Source: Pseudoalteromonas luteoviolacea
GTDB taxonomy: Bacteria; Pseudomonadota; Gammaproteobacteria; Enterobacterales; Alteromonadaceae
Direction: 5' to 3'
NCBI RefSeq assembly: GCF_000814765.1
Contig: NZ_JWIC01000007.1
Coordinates: 1-64,000 of the forward strand
DNA: 64,000 bases
Positions 19,911 through 29,383 of the stretch are shown here, in pieces. The notes under the pieces are model-generated. The model was given only the letters and a program-made list of their open reading frames with translations, was not told where the DNA came from and did not search any database. A program made the position numbers and the translations under genes. How positions within the stretch are numbered: the first letter of the stretch is position 1; the number at the start of each line of letters is the position of its first letter.

Positions 19911-20198
19911 TAAATACTCCTTATAAAAACATGGGCTTTAATAATACGTGTTTGGATGTTTTGCGCACAAAATAATAGGCGATTGGAACAGTACTGTTCA
20001 AATAGAAAGCGATAGATAGCACTCATTGTTTGCACGTAGTGCAAAATAAATGAAATTCGTCATATGTGAAGCAAAGGTGCCCTAATAGCTGGTATCATAA
20101 AATACATAATTTTTATGGGCGTGAATTAGCATTTGACCTGCTGTTTGGCTAAATAAGATGGCCAACGCTTATGCTCACACATCACAACGAGACACTTT

Positions 20199-22139
20199 AT
20201 GCATCAAGCAGATATACACCAGACGCTAGACCAATATTTTGGATTTAGCGCTTTTAGGGCTGGGCAAGCACAAACCATTGAGCAATTAATTGGTGGCCAG
20301 TCTAGCTTGGCGATATTTCCAACGGGCTCGGGAAAATCCTTGTGCTATCAGCTAACTGCTTTGCATTTGCCCAATCTCACGTTAGTGGTTTCTCCACTGC
20401 TTGCTTTGATGCAAGATCAAATCGAGTTTTTAAATAAAAAGGGGATACCAGCTGCAAGTTTAGATTCGACGCAAACCTATGAGCAATCACAAAGTGTGAT
20501 GCAAGGTGTGAGAGATGGTCACATCAAAATTTTGATGGTGTCTGTTGAGCGTTTTAAAAATGAGCGCTTTCGTGGCTTTATCAAGCAAGTGCCCATTTCT
20601 ATGCTGGTGGTCGATGAGGCGCACTGTATTTCAGAGTGGGGTCATAACTTTAGACCGGATTATTTGAAGTTACCGCAAATTCGCAATGAGCTGAATATTC
20701 CTTTGGTCCTGCTATTAACAGCAACCGCAACAAAAAAAGTAAAACGAGATATGGCGCATCGATTCGCCATAGATGAGCAGCATATTGTACAAACTGGGTT
20801 TTATCGCGCCAATTTAGATTTGAGTATTCAGGGCTGCACCGAGAGTGAGAAGCTGCCGACGATTTTATCGTTTTTAAGCCAGACACAGGACAGCGGCATT
20901 ATTTATGTCACGTTGCAGCAAACGGCAGAAGATGTTGCAAAACAGCTGCAAGCGGCAGGGCAAGACGCGGTTGCCTACCATGCAGGATTAAAAGATGACG
21001 TAAGGCAGCAGATCCAACAGCAATTTATGCACAATGAAAAACGTATCATCGTGGCCACCATCGCATTTGGTATGGGGATTGACAAGTCAGACATTCGCTT
21101 TGTTATTCATTATGACTTACCAAAGTCTATTGAAAACTACAGCCAAGAAATTGGCCGTGCTGGGCGAGACGGGCAGCCGTCAAAATGTATTACGCTGGCA
21201 AATTTAGACGGGGTGTCAACCCTTGAGAATTTTGTGTATGCAGACACGCCAGAGCTTGGCAATATTGAATCATTGCTTGATGAAATTCGCTCGTCAATGT
21301 CGCAAGGGCTTTGGGAAATGCAAGAGCTGAGTGTATCTAAGGCGACAAACATTCGTCTGCTTGCACTAAAAACGGCACTTGTACAACTGGAACTGTTTGG
21401 TGTGCTGGAAGCCAAATACGCATTCTATGCTGATTTTCGTTTTAAATGGCTGCACCCAGAAAACAAAGTGCTGAGCTCCTTCGACGCAAATCGCCAAGCG
21501 TTTATTCAGCAGCTCGTGTCAAACACCGACTTTAAAAAAGTGTGGGGAACGGTTGATATGGCCGCTTTGGTCAATCAAGGTCTAGAACGGGGCCGCGTGG
21601 TAGCAGCATTGGATTATCTACATGAGCAAGGCATGATCTTGCTTGAATCTAAGCGCATGATGCAAGTCTACCAAGTAGATGAGACGGCTTTGAACGCCCC
21701 TGAGCTCGCTAACAAGTTAAGTGATTATTTTTCTGATAAGGAGCTTGGGGAAGTAAAGCGCATAGCCGCCATGCTGCGCTTTTTTGAGTTACAAAACTGC
21801 TTGTCTAATAACCTCGCCAGATACTTTGACGATCAGCAAGTGCCGCAAAGCTGTGGGCATTGTAGTGTTTGTCGTGGAAGCTCTGCGCAACTGCAATTTA
21901 GTCAAGAGCCGCTTTTTCCAGATGATCAGCAATTAAGAGATGACATCAACGGGTTAAAAAACTACCTCAACCAAGCAGGCATTGAAGCGACAGCCGCAGT
22001 ACTGGTGCGCTTTTTAACAGGCATGACAACACCGATGTCGACGGCCAATAAGTTTAGGCAGAGAGCTGGTTTTGGTAGTTGTAGTGCTTTGAGATATAAA
22101 CAGGTTGAGAGTAAGCTTTCTCAGCTTGGGTTGGTTTAA
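20199..22139 (+). CDS. RecQ-family ATP-dependent DNA helicase
   Basis: This 646-residue superfamily 2 helicase unwinds DNA 3' to 5' in recombination and repair. Visible are motif I (FPTGSGKSLCYQL), DEAH (LVVDEAHCISEWGH), motif III (LLTATATKK), and motif VI region IENYSQEIGRAGRDG. The RecQ zinc-binding Cys are in LQNCLSN and CGHCSVC around 590. The C-terminal 70 residues do not resemble the HRDC domain of E. coli RecQ, so this is the shorter, non-canonical subgroup. It is single, with a bidirectional terminator shared with the convergent TonB receptor gene. Confidence 0.9.
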   Translation: MHQADIHQTLDQYFGFSAFRAGQAQTIEQLIGGQSSLAIFPTGSGKSLCYQLTALHLPNLTLVVSPLLALMQDQIEFLNKKGIPAASLDSTQTYEQSQSVMQGVRDGHIKILMVSVERFKNERFRGFIKQVPISMLVVDEAHCISEWGHNFRPDYLKLPQIRNELNIPLVLLLTATATKKVKRDMAHRFAIDEQHIVQTGFYRANLDLSIQGCTESEKLPTILSFLSQTQDSGIIYVTLQQTAEDVAKQLQAAGQDAVAYHAGLKDDVRQQIQQQFMHNEKRIIVATIAFGMGIDKSDIRFVIHYDLPKSIENYSQEIGRAGRDGQPSKCITLANLDGVSTLENFVYADTPELGNIESLLDEIRSSMSQGLWEMQELSVSKATNIRLLALKTALVQLELFGVLEAKYAFYADFRFKWLHPENKVLSSFDANRQAFIQQLVSNTDFKKVWGTVDMAALVNQGLERGRVVAALDYLHEQGMILLESKRMMQVYQVDETALNAPELANKLSDYFSDKELGEVKRIAAMLRFFELQNCLSNNLARYFDDQQVPQSCGHCSVCRGSSAQLQFSQEPLFPDDQQLRDDINGLKNYLNQAGIEATAAVLVRFLTGMTTPMSTANKFRQRAGFGSCSALRYKQVESKLSQLGLV

Positions 22140-22165
22140 TCTGGTTGCAATCGCCTAGCAAGAAA

Positions 22166-22188
22166 AAAGAGGCCTACAAGGCCTCTTT
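22166..22188. terminator. Bidirectional intrinsic terminator
   Basis: AAAGAGGCC pairs perfectly with GGCCTCTTT across a five-base loop. An A run precedes the stem and a T run ends it, so both the helicase (+) and the TonB receptor (-) transcripts would end here. Confidence 0.88.
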
Positions 22189-22209
22189 GTTCAGCTGACT
22201 AGAATTTTA

Positions 22210-24225
22210 TTATAGTTGCCATGTGATGGTGGCACGAATATCACGGCCAGGCTCTGCAACACCCGTGTCAATTGGGCCGATGGCTGCGTAAGTTGCGTGG
22301 TCGTAGTAGAACTTATCAAAGACGTTCTTAATGGCGATATCTAGCTTCACATTTTCGTCGTTCGTGATGTACCAAGTCGCTTTTAAATCATGGACACCGT
22401 AACCTACTTTTTCAGGCAGCTCTGTGTTATCCCAAACATAGGTCCCTGAATCATCCAGTCGCTTCACTAAGCGTGCTTGCCAAGCCAGCTCTATCGAGTC
22501 TGTGAGTGAGTAGTCTGCACCAAGTGTCAGAGTGTCACCGACAGAGGTACCGATTGACCAATCTTGATCCGAAATCGCGGAGCCCGCCAGTGCTGGGTTA
22601 ACGTGCGTTTTCCATTCAGGGCGGCTGCTGTTGAACGCCAAAGACACAGACACACGGTCGAAGCTGTAACGCGCATTGATGTTTAAGCCTCTGTTTTCTA
22701 AATCGCCGACATTGCTTAGGAAGTTTGCAGGTTGGCTTTCGATGTTTTTCGCAGTAGACACGGCATCATCAATGGTCGACATATACACATCAGCTTGGAC
22801 AACGAGGTTATCACCAAGATATTTGAAGCCCACTTCGATGTTTTCAGCCACTTCTTTACGTAGGTTTTCATCGTTGTCATAGTAGCCAAGTACAAATAAC
22901 TCTTTTACTTTTTGACCACGAACAGCTTTAGCATACCCTGTGTTGACTGATAACTCAGGCGTTAGCTCATAAGTTAGATTCAGGTTAGGACTAAAGCCAC
23001 TTGAGTCAAAGTCAAACCCGTTATCGTCTGTTAGCTCATATTTGTCGTATCTGACACCGGTGCTGATCTGGAATTGATCCGTCACTTGGAAATAATCTTG
23101 GATATATAAACCCAGTACTTTGCCTTCTTCTACCCCTGATAGCTCGTAATTAGAACCGATATCTTCCAAAATCGCCTCATCACTTCGGTAGTCGAAGCCT
23201 GCAACAATTTTGTGCGTTTCAAATAGCGCCGTATTTTTTAGATCAAACCCTTGTGAGTCATACTCTGCAAAATAGGTGTTTTGGACAACAACACCGGCTC
23301 TATTTTCACCTTCAGGATGAGCATGCGTGATAGAGTTCTTCGTTTGATATGCAGAGAAAGCAACATCAATAAGGTCATCTTGTGGCGCATAGAAGTAGTT
23401 TAATGTACTTGTAGTGCGCTCACTTTCTTGCGGCAGGGCAAAGTTCTTACGACTTGGGTGCCAGTGTGCGCGAAGTAAACGCGTGCCGTCATCATGGCGC
23501 ACGTCATGGCTTAAGCTAAACGATTGAGTGCTGGTTAAGTCACCACTGATTTTTGCAAACCCGACTTCTTGCTCTGATTGTGAGTAAGGGATCTCGTCGC
23601 CATTACCATCTTCCATGTTTTCAGTGTCGCGTTTGATCAGTGACACAAGTGCATCTATATCTTCAGTTACACGGCCATATAGTGTTGAGCTTGCTTTAAA
23701 GCCTTCGCTATTGCCGTAATAGCCTAACTTGAATAACGCGCCAAATTGCTCGTCTGGGGCAAGTAAGTCCGAAGCACTTTTGGTTTTAAATCTCAGTGCA
23801 CCACCAAGTGCACCTGACCCCGAAGTTGCATCACCCGCACCAGCGACAACATCAACTTGCTTCAAAAGCTCAGGCTCAATAGATAAACGACCTTGGTGGT
23901 GGAATAAGTAGCCTGCTTGTAATGCGCCATCAATACTGACATTCAGCATGGTGTCTTCAAGACCACGCACGTAAATTTTCTGTGCGACTGGGTTTGAGCC
24001 ACCCACAGACACTTGTGGTAAAGATCTAAAAATGTCAGATAAGTCGTTGGCTTGTAACTGGGTTAGATCAGTTTGGTCAATGATCATATCGGCGTCAGAG
24101 ACTTTTCCATGAACTTCGATGATTTCAATCTTTTGCTGTTGATTGTCTGCCAAAGTAGCGGGAGACGCGAAAGTTGCTGCAGCGACAGCAAGGGCGATAG
24201 ATGTGCGAGAAAAACCAAACTGCAT
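22210..24225 (-). CDS. TonB-dependent outer-membrane receptor, Fur-regulated
   Basis: This 671-residue receptor has a signal peptide (cleavage after SPATLA), a TonB-box-like stretch KIEIIEVHG, a plug domain (residues about 45-160 with KIYVRGLEDTMLNVSIDG and SGSGALGGALRF), and a 22-strand barrel to the C-terminal ATITWQL. It imports an iron complex or similar ligand using TonB energy. The DGALQAGYLFHHQGRL plug motif resembles haem/siderophore-type receptors, but the ligand is not certain. A Fur-type operator lies just upstream. A sensor kinase and response regulator are coded directly upstream on the same strand, so the three may form one iron or metal response unit. Confidence 0.88.
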   Translation of the reverse strand: MQFGFSRTSIALAVAAATFASPATLADNQQQKIEIIEVHGKVSDADMIIDQTDLTQLQANDLSDIFRSLPQVSVGGSNPVAQKIYVRGLEDTMLNVSIDGALQAGYLFHHQGRLSIEPELLKQVDVVAGAGDATSGSGALGGALRFKTKSASDLLAPDEQFGALFKLGYYGNSEGFKASSTLYGRVTEDIDALVSLIKRDTENMEDGNGDEIPYSQSEQEVGFAKISGDLTSTQSFSLSHDVRHDDGTRLLRAHWHPSRKNFALPQESERTTSTLNYFYAPQDDLIDVAFSAYQTKNSITHAHPEGENRAGVVVQNTYFAEYDSQGFDLKNTALFETHKIVAGFDYRSDEAILEDIGSNYELSGVEEGKVLGLYIQDYFQVTDQFQISTGVRYDKYELTDDNGFDFDSSGFSPNLNLTYELTPELSVNTGYAKAVRGQKVKELFVLGYYDNDENLRKEVAENIEVGFKYLGDNLVVQADVYMSTIDDAVSTAKNIESQPANFLSNVGDLENRGLNINARYSFDRVSVSLAFNSSRPEWKTHVNPALAGSAISDQDWSIGTSVGDTLTLGADYSLTDSIELAWQARLVKRLDDSGTYVWDNTELPEKVGYGVHDLKATWYITNDENVKLDIAIKNVFDKFYYDHATYAAIGPIDTGVAEPGRDIRATITWQL

Positions 24226-24247
24226 TGGTGTGTTCCTTTATCTTAAA

Positions 24248-24262
24248 TGAAAATAGTTATCA
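24248..24262. promoter_or_regulatory. Fur-type operator upstream of TonB receptor
   Basis: TGAAAATAGTTATCA (read on +) matches 13 of 15 positions of the TGATAATnATTATCA operator. It lies about 23-37 bases upstream of the receptor start on the minus strand. Confidence 0.65.
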
Positions 24263-24364
24263 ATACGCGTGTATTATTCATGGTTCTGTCCCAAAACAAA
24301 GCACTTTTACAACTGTTACATTTACAGTGACAATTGGCATGTAATTGGGACTAAAAAACCAGCG

Positions 24365-25702
24365 TTAGAGCTTTATGACGATACACAGTCCTGAATCTGA
24401 ATTGTTTTTCGCATATATTTGCCCGTTGAGTCGCTCCATTTGGCGTTTGCAAAGCGCAAGCCCCAAACCGAATGAATCGCTTTCTGGCTGCGTATGTGAA
24501 TAGCCATGGCTGCGATAGAAGGGTTTGAAAATATCTGTCAGTTCATTGTCTGACACACCAGGTCCATCATCAATGATTTGCATGGTGGTGTTGTCGAGCT
24601 TCACGAAAATGCTGCTCTTGGCAAAACGGCTAGCATTTCTCATTACATTTTCAATGACTTGGCCAAGGACTCTGGCATCACTATTCAGCGTTTTGGAGTC
24701 GGGTAATTCGAGGTTAATTTGTAAATGAGGGGCTTCGAACTTCACCTCTTCCGCAATACAGTCAATTAAGTCGACCAAATCAAAAGGGGTGTTTTCTGTA
24801 TCTGTATGTGGGCAGAAGCGCTCATTTTCGAGCCAAGTGAGTGTTAAGGTGTTTTCGGCAAGTTCTCGCATGGTATGGGTGTTTTTGGTTACACGACTGA
24901 GCATATCTTGCTGATCTAATCCTGATTTATGGCACTCCAGCGCAGTTTCAATACGGGCTATGGGGGTGCGTATTTCATGAGAAAAATCCGCAATGAACTG
25001 CCTTTGTGCACGAATGGTGTTGGCGGTACAGTTAGCCATTTTGTCAAAAGTGGCTGCAATTTGCTTAAATTCGGCATCGCGACTCGAGATTTTGTCACCA
25101 ATTCGGCTGTCTAAGTCACCATCTGCAAAGGCGCGGGTACTTTGCTCTAGTTGTTTGAGTGGCTTCATAATGGCGCGATATAACAGCCAGCAAATGCCCG
25201 TTAAAACTAAAAATGGCACACAAAATTGCAGCAAAATATAAGCAATTTGCCAATAATTACCCGGGCGCATATGACTGGGTAACTGGATCAAAAAGTGGGT
25301 TTTGTCATCTGCAAACGGAATGTCCATGACAGGGTTACGGGCAAAGTATAAGTGGATTTTCCATCGTACATCCCGACCAAGGGTAAACTCGTCTAGGTAG
25401 TACTGCTGAAGCTGCGTGCCTGCCAGTGGCGTCAGTTCGCGCTGTACCACCGCCGCCCAAGTATCATGGTCTCGCTCTATGTTTTTTACATATTTACTGA
25501 GTGCAGCCATGTCTCCTGACAAATATAATTGCTCGGCTTGCTTGCCCAGTGCGATGAGCTCTTGCTGATGCGCGACTTTAATTTGGCTCATCCTAAACTC
25601 AGTGTGGTTGACCAAGTAGTCAATCACGGCAAAGAGTAAAATAGAGCCTGCAATGACTAACGCACATAGGCGTAAAAAGTAAGAAGCTCTAAGATTGAAC
25701 AT
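24365..25702 (-). CDS. Sensor histidine kinase (two-component)
   Basis: This 445-residue inner-membrane kinase has two transmembrane helices (around 8-28 and 155-175) around a periplasmic sensor. A HAMP domain follows (PLKQLEQSTRAFADGDLDSR), then HisKA with the phospho-His in ADFSHEIRTPIARIE, an N-box around VIENVMRNASRFA and a G-box FGLGLALCKRQ. I start at the ATG at 25700-25702 because the response regulator gene ends at 25689, giving a 14-base overlap and tight coupling; an upstream in-frame Met would overlap much further. It phosphorylates the regulator at 25689-26384. Its position beside a Fur-boxed TonB receptor suggests metal or envelope sensing. Confidence 0.88.
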   Translation of the reverse strand: MFNLRASYFLRLCALVIAGSILLFAVIDYLVNHTEFRMSQIKVAHQQELIALGKQAEQLYLSGDMAALSKYVKNIERDHDTWAAVVQRELTPLAGTQLQQYYLDEFTLGRDVRWKIHLYFARNPVMDIPFADDKTHFLIQLPSHMRPGNYWQIAYILLQFCVPFLVLTGICWLLYRAIMKPLKQLEQSTRAFADGDLDSRIGDKISSRDAEFKQIAATFDKMANCTANTIRAQRQFIADFSHEIRTPIARIETALECHKSGLDQQDMLSRVTKNTHTMRELAENTLTLTWLENERFCPHTDTENTPFDLVDLIDCIAEEVKFEAPHLQINLELPDSKTLNSDARVLGQVIENVMRNASRFAKSSIFVKLDNTTMQIIDDGPGVSDNELTDIFKPFYRSHGYSHTQPESDSFGLGLALCKRQMERLNGQIYAKNNSDSGLCIVIKL

Positions 25703-26384
25703 GCAAACGATACCCTTTGCCATGCACTGTGGTGATTGACTCGGGGCTGAGCCCAACTGCAACGAGCTTTTTACGTAAGCGGCTGAGGTGCATGTCTAAA
25801 CTGCGGTCATATCGGCTGAATTGACGTTCAAGCACGCTTTGATATAAAAACGCTTTACTGAGTGTCTCTTTATGGTTGTGTGCTAACTGCCATAGCAATT
25901 TAAATTGAATGGCAGTAATGTCTAGCGGCTCTGTGTTATAGGCAGCGAGCTGTTTTTGTCTGTCCAAATGTAAGTCAGACAGCGTAATCTCAAAGGGCGT
26001 TTGCGCTTGTGTGTGGCTCGCATGAACACGTCTTAAAATCGCTTCAATGCGCAATACCAGTTCATCAAGGTTAAAGGGTTTAGATAAATAGTCATCCGCT
26101 CCTAAGCTTAAGCCTTTTATGCGTTCTTGCTCAGCACCACAGGCGGATAAAATCAAGACTGGTGTGTGTTTTATTTTTCTTAACTGGGCCAAAATTTCAT
26201 AGCCTTCCATGCTCGGCAAGCGAATATCTAGGATAATGAGGTCGTAATCCACCGCGAGTGCTTGACTAAGTCCTTGTTCTCCATCATGAAGACAGTCGAC
26301 CTGATAGCCTCTGTTATTAAGTAGGGCGCAAACTTGCTGGTTGAGAGTAATGTCGTCTTCTACGACTAAAATACGGTTGTTCAC
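25689..26384 (-). CDS. OmpR/PhoB-family response regulator
   Basis: This 231-residue regulator starts at GTG 26384 (VNNRILVVEDD); the frame is open farther upstream, but that extension lacks receiver homology. The receiver domain has the acidic pair VVEDD, the phospho-acceptor Asp in LIILDIRLP and the conserved Lys in DYLSKPF. The C-terminal winged helix has the recognition segment DMHLSRLRKKL and ends KGYRL. It is co-transcribed with the kinase, which overlaps its 3' end by 14 bases. The probable target is the neighbouring TonB receptor or itself. Confidence 0.9.
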   Translation of the reverse strand: MNNRILVVEDDITLNQQVCALLNNRGYQVDCLHDGEQGLSQALAVDYDLIILDIRLPSMEGYEILAQLRKIKHTPVLILSACGAEQERIKGLSLGADDYLSKPFNLDELVLRIEAILRRVHASHTQAQTPFEITLSDLHLDRQKQLAAYNTEPLDITAIQFKLLWQLAHNHKETLSKAFLYQSVLERQFSRYDRSLDMHLSRLRKKLVAVGLSPESITTVHGKGYRLHVQS

Positions 26385-26624
26385 AGATCTGTGTCTTCTA
26401 AAATGAGAATGATTGTATTTTAAGATTATTGCACTTGTGCATACAATAGTGACTAGGTCGAATTGTGAACAGATGTTTGCTGTATGAGTTTTTTTCAAAT
26501 GAAATGGGCTGTATTTGAGGGTGGTACTTAATGCTGACTAATTTGGCGGGCACTGTGTGCATTGCATATCGATATGTGATGTTGAAATACGGTCTCGGAT
26601 ACAAACTAAATTAAGGAATGACAC

Positions 26625-27730
26625 ATGTTAAGGTTAATATCTATTAAGTTATCACTGTTAGTGGCTTTTCTCAGTTGCAGTAGTGCGCTGTTGTCTAGCA
26701 CCGCGTTTGCAAAAGCTATCAAGCGACGCACCATGCCATTGTTTATGAAGGGCGAGTCAGCAAGCATTACAGTAAAGGACAGGTTGAGTTTAACTGGCCA
26801 GGCACGCAGCTTAAAACCAAGTTAGTAGGCAAATCACTGAAGGTGACACTCGCTGGTTATGGCGATCAGTTTGATGTGTTGGTGAACGGTCAGCTGCATA
26901 AAAAAATTGTGACCAATGCAAATGGCAATTTTGAAGAGCATGTTGTTTTTTACACAGCAGGAAGCCAAAATGGTCGAGATTGAAATCGTCAAGCGCTGGG
27001 AAAACTATGGTAACAATACCAAAATACTGAGCTTTTCAACGGATGGCCGCTTAGAGGGTATTTGGCAGCAGCAACCCCATATTTTATTTGTTGGAGACTC
27101 AATTAGTGCCGGTTTTGGCAGTGAATCCACTAAACGCCAGTGTACTTGGCAGGAGATTGTAGATAGCAGCAATGCCAGAGTGGCTTTTCCTTATTTGACC
27201 GCATCCATGCTTGAAGCCAGCTTCACACAAGTGTCTTACTCAGGGCTGGGCTTAATTCGTAATTGGAGCGGTAACGACCCACACCATGATCTTCGTACTT
27301 ATTTAGACAAAGCCTCTGCGGTATTTGGCGATAATAAAGCGTATGAAGATACACATCCAGATTTGGTTGTGATTGAGGTGGGCACGAACGACTTCAGCAC
27401 AGATCCCCAGCCTCATGAACCATGGACAACCATTGAAGAAGTCAAAGCCGACTGGATCTCTACCATGGTCGAGTTCGTCAATACGGTACGTTATCGCTAC
27501 CCGAATGCACCCATTATATTTATGCCAAGACCGGCTTATCCCTATGACTTCATCATACCTGCGACATTAGAGGCAAAAACCAAGCTTGAAGAGCAAGGGG
27601 TTGATAAGTTGTACTCACATACCTTCTCATCACCATTAGAGGGTGTATTTGGCATCCGACCAAAGCAGAGCACACGGATATCGCGAATAAACTGTCTGCG
27701 TTTATCAATTCGAATGACTTGTTAAATTAA
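26625..27730 (+). CDS. SGNH/CE2-like carbohydrate esterase, three frameshifts
   Basis: This is a secreted esterase of about 368 residues read across several frames. A signal peptide (start MLRLISIKLSLLVAF) is followed, after a shift near 26720, by EGRVSKHYSKGQVEFNWPGT, the jelly-roll domain typical of CE2 enzymes. After a second shift near 26965 comes the SGNH domain with the Ser block LFVGDSISAGFG, the Gly/Asn block VVIEVGTNDFS and, after a third shift at the GAGGG run near 27641, CIWHPTKAEHTD with the catalytic His. The composite is full length. CE2 enzymes deacetylate polysaccharides or act as acyltransferases. Three lesions make true pseudogenisation possible, but each is one net base. 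Confidence 0.72.
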
Positions 27731-27758
27731 AGACAATTTTAAAACAATTTTACATAAG

Positions 27759-27788
27759 CCTATCTGTTGTATAGCAGATAGGTTTTTT
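27759..27788 (+). terminator. Intrinsic terminator after CE2-like gene
   Basis: CCTATCTG (27759-27766) pairs with CAGATAGG (27775-27782), followed by six T. Confidence 0.88.
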
Positions 27789-27891
27789 GTTTTTAGTTAT
27801 TCAAGTGAGTTTATACAGCAAGAAATATCAAAAAAACGCAGTCGTTATTTTTTAAAGTACACCTATCAACGCAACACACACAGGTGTATTT

Positions 27892-28389
27892 ATGAAAGTA
27901 ACTAAAAAAATCATCATTAATAAATCCGCAGAGCAAGTTTGGCATTTGATTGCCCATGAGTTTGATAAAGCCCACTTATGGATGGTACCTATTCCTAACT
28001 CTGTGGCAATGGGCCGCGGCAATAGTAAAACAGGTGCACCGATGGAAGGGCGCATTTGTGATTTAAACGCCGATCCCAATGGCGCGAAAGTCAAAGAAGT
28101 TATCACCGACTTTAATGAGCAAAAAAAGCAGTTGGCATTTGATGTGTTGCCCGTAAACAACCCTAAAATTGTGCCAATTAAGCAAAACCATGTATCCATG
28201 TCTGTGCGTGCACTTAATCCAAACCAAGCTGAGGTAATTTGGGTTGCTTCTCCTGCGCTTAAATTATTTGCTTATCCATTTTATCCGTTGTTAAGGCTGG
28301 TATTTCCGGTGGCGTTTGGCAAACTACTCAAAGGCCTTAAAGCGTATGCTGAGTCACATGTGCTCAAAGTAAATACGGCACAAGCGTAA
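27892..28389 (+). CDS. SRPBCC family protein
   Basis: This 165-residue protein begins KVTKKIIINKSAEQVWHLIA, the standard first strand and helix of the START/Bet v1-like SRPBCC fold, and ends in the long C-terminal helix GKLLKGLKAYAESHV. Such proteins bind hydrophobic ligands in a deep pocket, and some act as cyclases or hydrolases. No specific catalytic residues can be named. It is 21 bases upstream of an AraC-type regulator gene and probably shares its transcript. The regulator has a ligand-binding domain, so the two may respond to the same small molecule; this is inference. Confidence 0.8.
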   Translation: MKVTKKIIINKSAEQVWHLIAHEFDKAHLWMVPIPNSVAMGRGNSKTGAPMEGRICDLNADPNGAKVKEVITDFNEQKKQLAFDVLPVNNPKIVPIKQNHVSMSVRALNPNQAEVIWVASPALKLFAYPFYPLLRLVFPVAFGKLLKGLKAYAESHVLKVNTAQA

Positions 28390-28410
28390 TTATTATTAAC
28401 GAGGTATGAG

Positions 28411-29265
28411 ATGGACCGTTTTTTTAAAAGTATTGAGTACATAGAAGCGCATCTATATGACAAGATAAGTGTACATGAAATTGCGACATCCGCTCATTAT
28501 TCAACTTATCATTACAGTAGGGTGTTTAAAGCTTTGGTTGGAGATACACCAAAAGAGTATTTACGTAAAAGGCGTTTAACGCTTGCTGCAAAACGATTAC
28601 TCACAGACGATGTCGGCATTTTAGATTTGGCGATAGAGTGCCAATTTGAGTCACAAGAGGCATTTACCCGTGCGTTTAAGGCGTTATTTGATATGACGCC
28701 TGCCCAGTATCGCAAAATAAATGAGCCATTTAGGTTGTTGTATAAAAAGCCGGTAAGCCAAGAAGATCTCGCTTTTTTACAAAACAACTTGAGCATGGAG
28801 CCTGAGATCATTGAGCAACCCGCGATGAAAATCGTCGGTATCGCCACTCAGTATGATGATGGAGACCTAAGCCTACCCAAGCTATGGTCAGGGTTTAGAC
28901 CCTATCGGGATAAAATTCCTAATCGTGTCGGCAGTGACTTTTTTGGCATTTATGAAAATTATGAAGAGTCGGAAGAGGTAACTCGGTTTGTTTATATTTG
29001 CTCTGCACAAGTTGAAAACTTTGACGATGTCCCTGAAGGCTTGATAACCCGCGAGCTAGCGGCGCAAACCTATGCGCGTTTTACCCACATAGGACCGATC
29101 GCAAAACTAGAAGAAACCCTGCGCTACATTTGGGGTAGTTGGTTACCTAAAAGTAAGTATGAGTATGCCAATAAGCCTGATTTTGAATTGTTGCCAGCAA
29201 ATTTCAATGATGCAGATCCAAACAATAAGATTTACTTGAATATTCCAATAAAACCCAAAGCCTGA
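28411..29265 (+). CDS. AraC-family regulator with GyrI-like effector domain
   Basis: This 284-residue protein has two domains. Residues 1-105 contain the paired AraC helix-turn-helices (IATSAHYSTYHYSRVFKALVG and LAIECQFESQEAFTRAFKA, with the DMTPAQYRK finish). Residues 125-284 form a GyrI-like/effector-binding domain (MKIVGIATQYDDGD ... YARFTHIGPI), as in Rob and BmrR-type multidrug sensors. It likely binds amphipathic small molecules and activates its own or neighbouring genes. The SRPBCC gene precedes it. The stop codon is part of a strong terminator stem. Confidence 0.88.
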   Translation: MDRFFKSIEYIEAHLYDKISVHEIATSAHYSTYHYSRVFKALVGDTPKEYLRKRRLTLAAKRLLTDDVGILDLAIECQFESQEAFTRAFKALFDMTPAQYRKINEPFRLLYKKPVSQEDLAFLQNNLSMEPEIIEQPAMKIVGIATQYDDGDLSLPKLWSGFRPYRDKIPNRVGSDFFGIYENYEESEEVTRFVYICSAQVENFDDVPEGLITRELAAQTYARFTHIGPIAKLEETLRYIWGSWLPKSKYEYANKPDFELLPANFNDADPNNKIYLNIPIKPKA

Positions 29266-29282
29266 TTTATCAGGCTTTTTTT
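29258..29282 (+). terminator. Intrinsic terminator overlapping AraC-type gene stop
   Basis: AAGCCTGA (29258-29265, including the TGA stop) pairs with TCAGGCTT (29270-29277) across a four-base loop, followed by a T run to 29282. Confidence 0.9.
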
Positions 29283-29383
29283 ATGCCTGAATTTTAAAGA
29301 CCGCAAAAAATATCAAAAGTGCATTTCGCGCTTCATTTAATCTAACCTCATTGAGTTTTGACGTTCTTAAATGAAAAGGGGTT

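Noticed and set aside
24929..25241. Plus-strand ORFs opposite the sensor kinase gene
   Set aside because: They overlap the HAMP and HisKA codons of a clear kinase and have no independent support.
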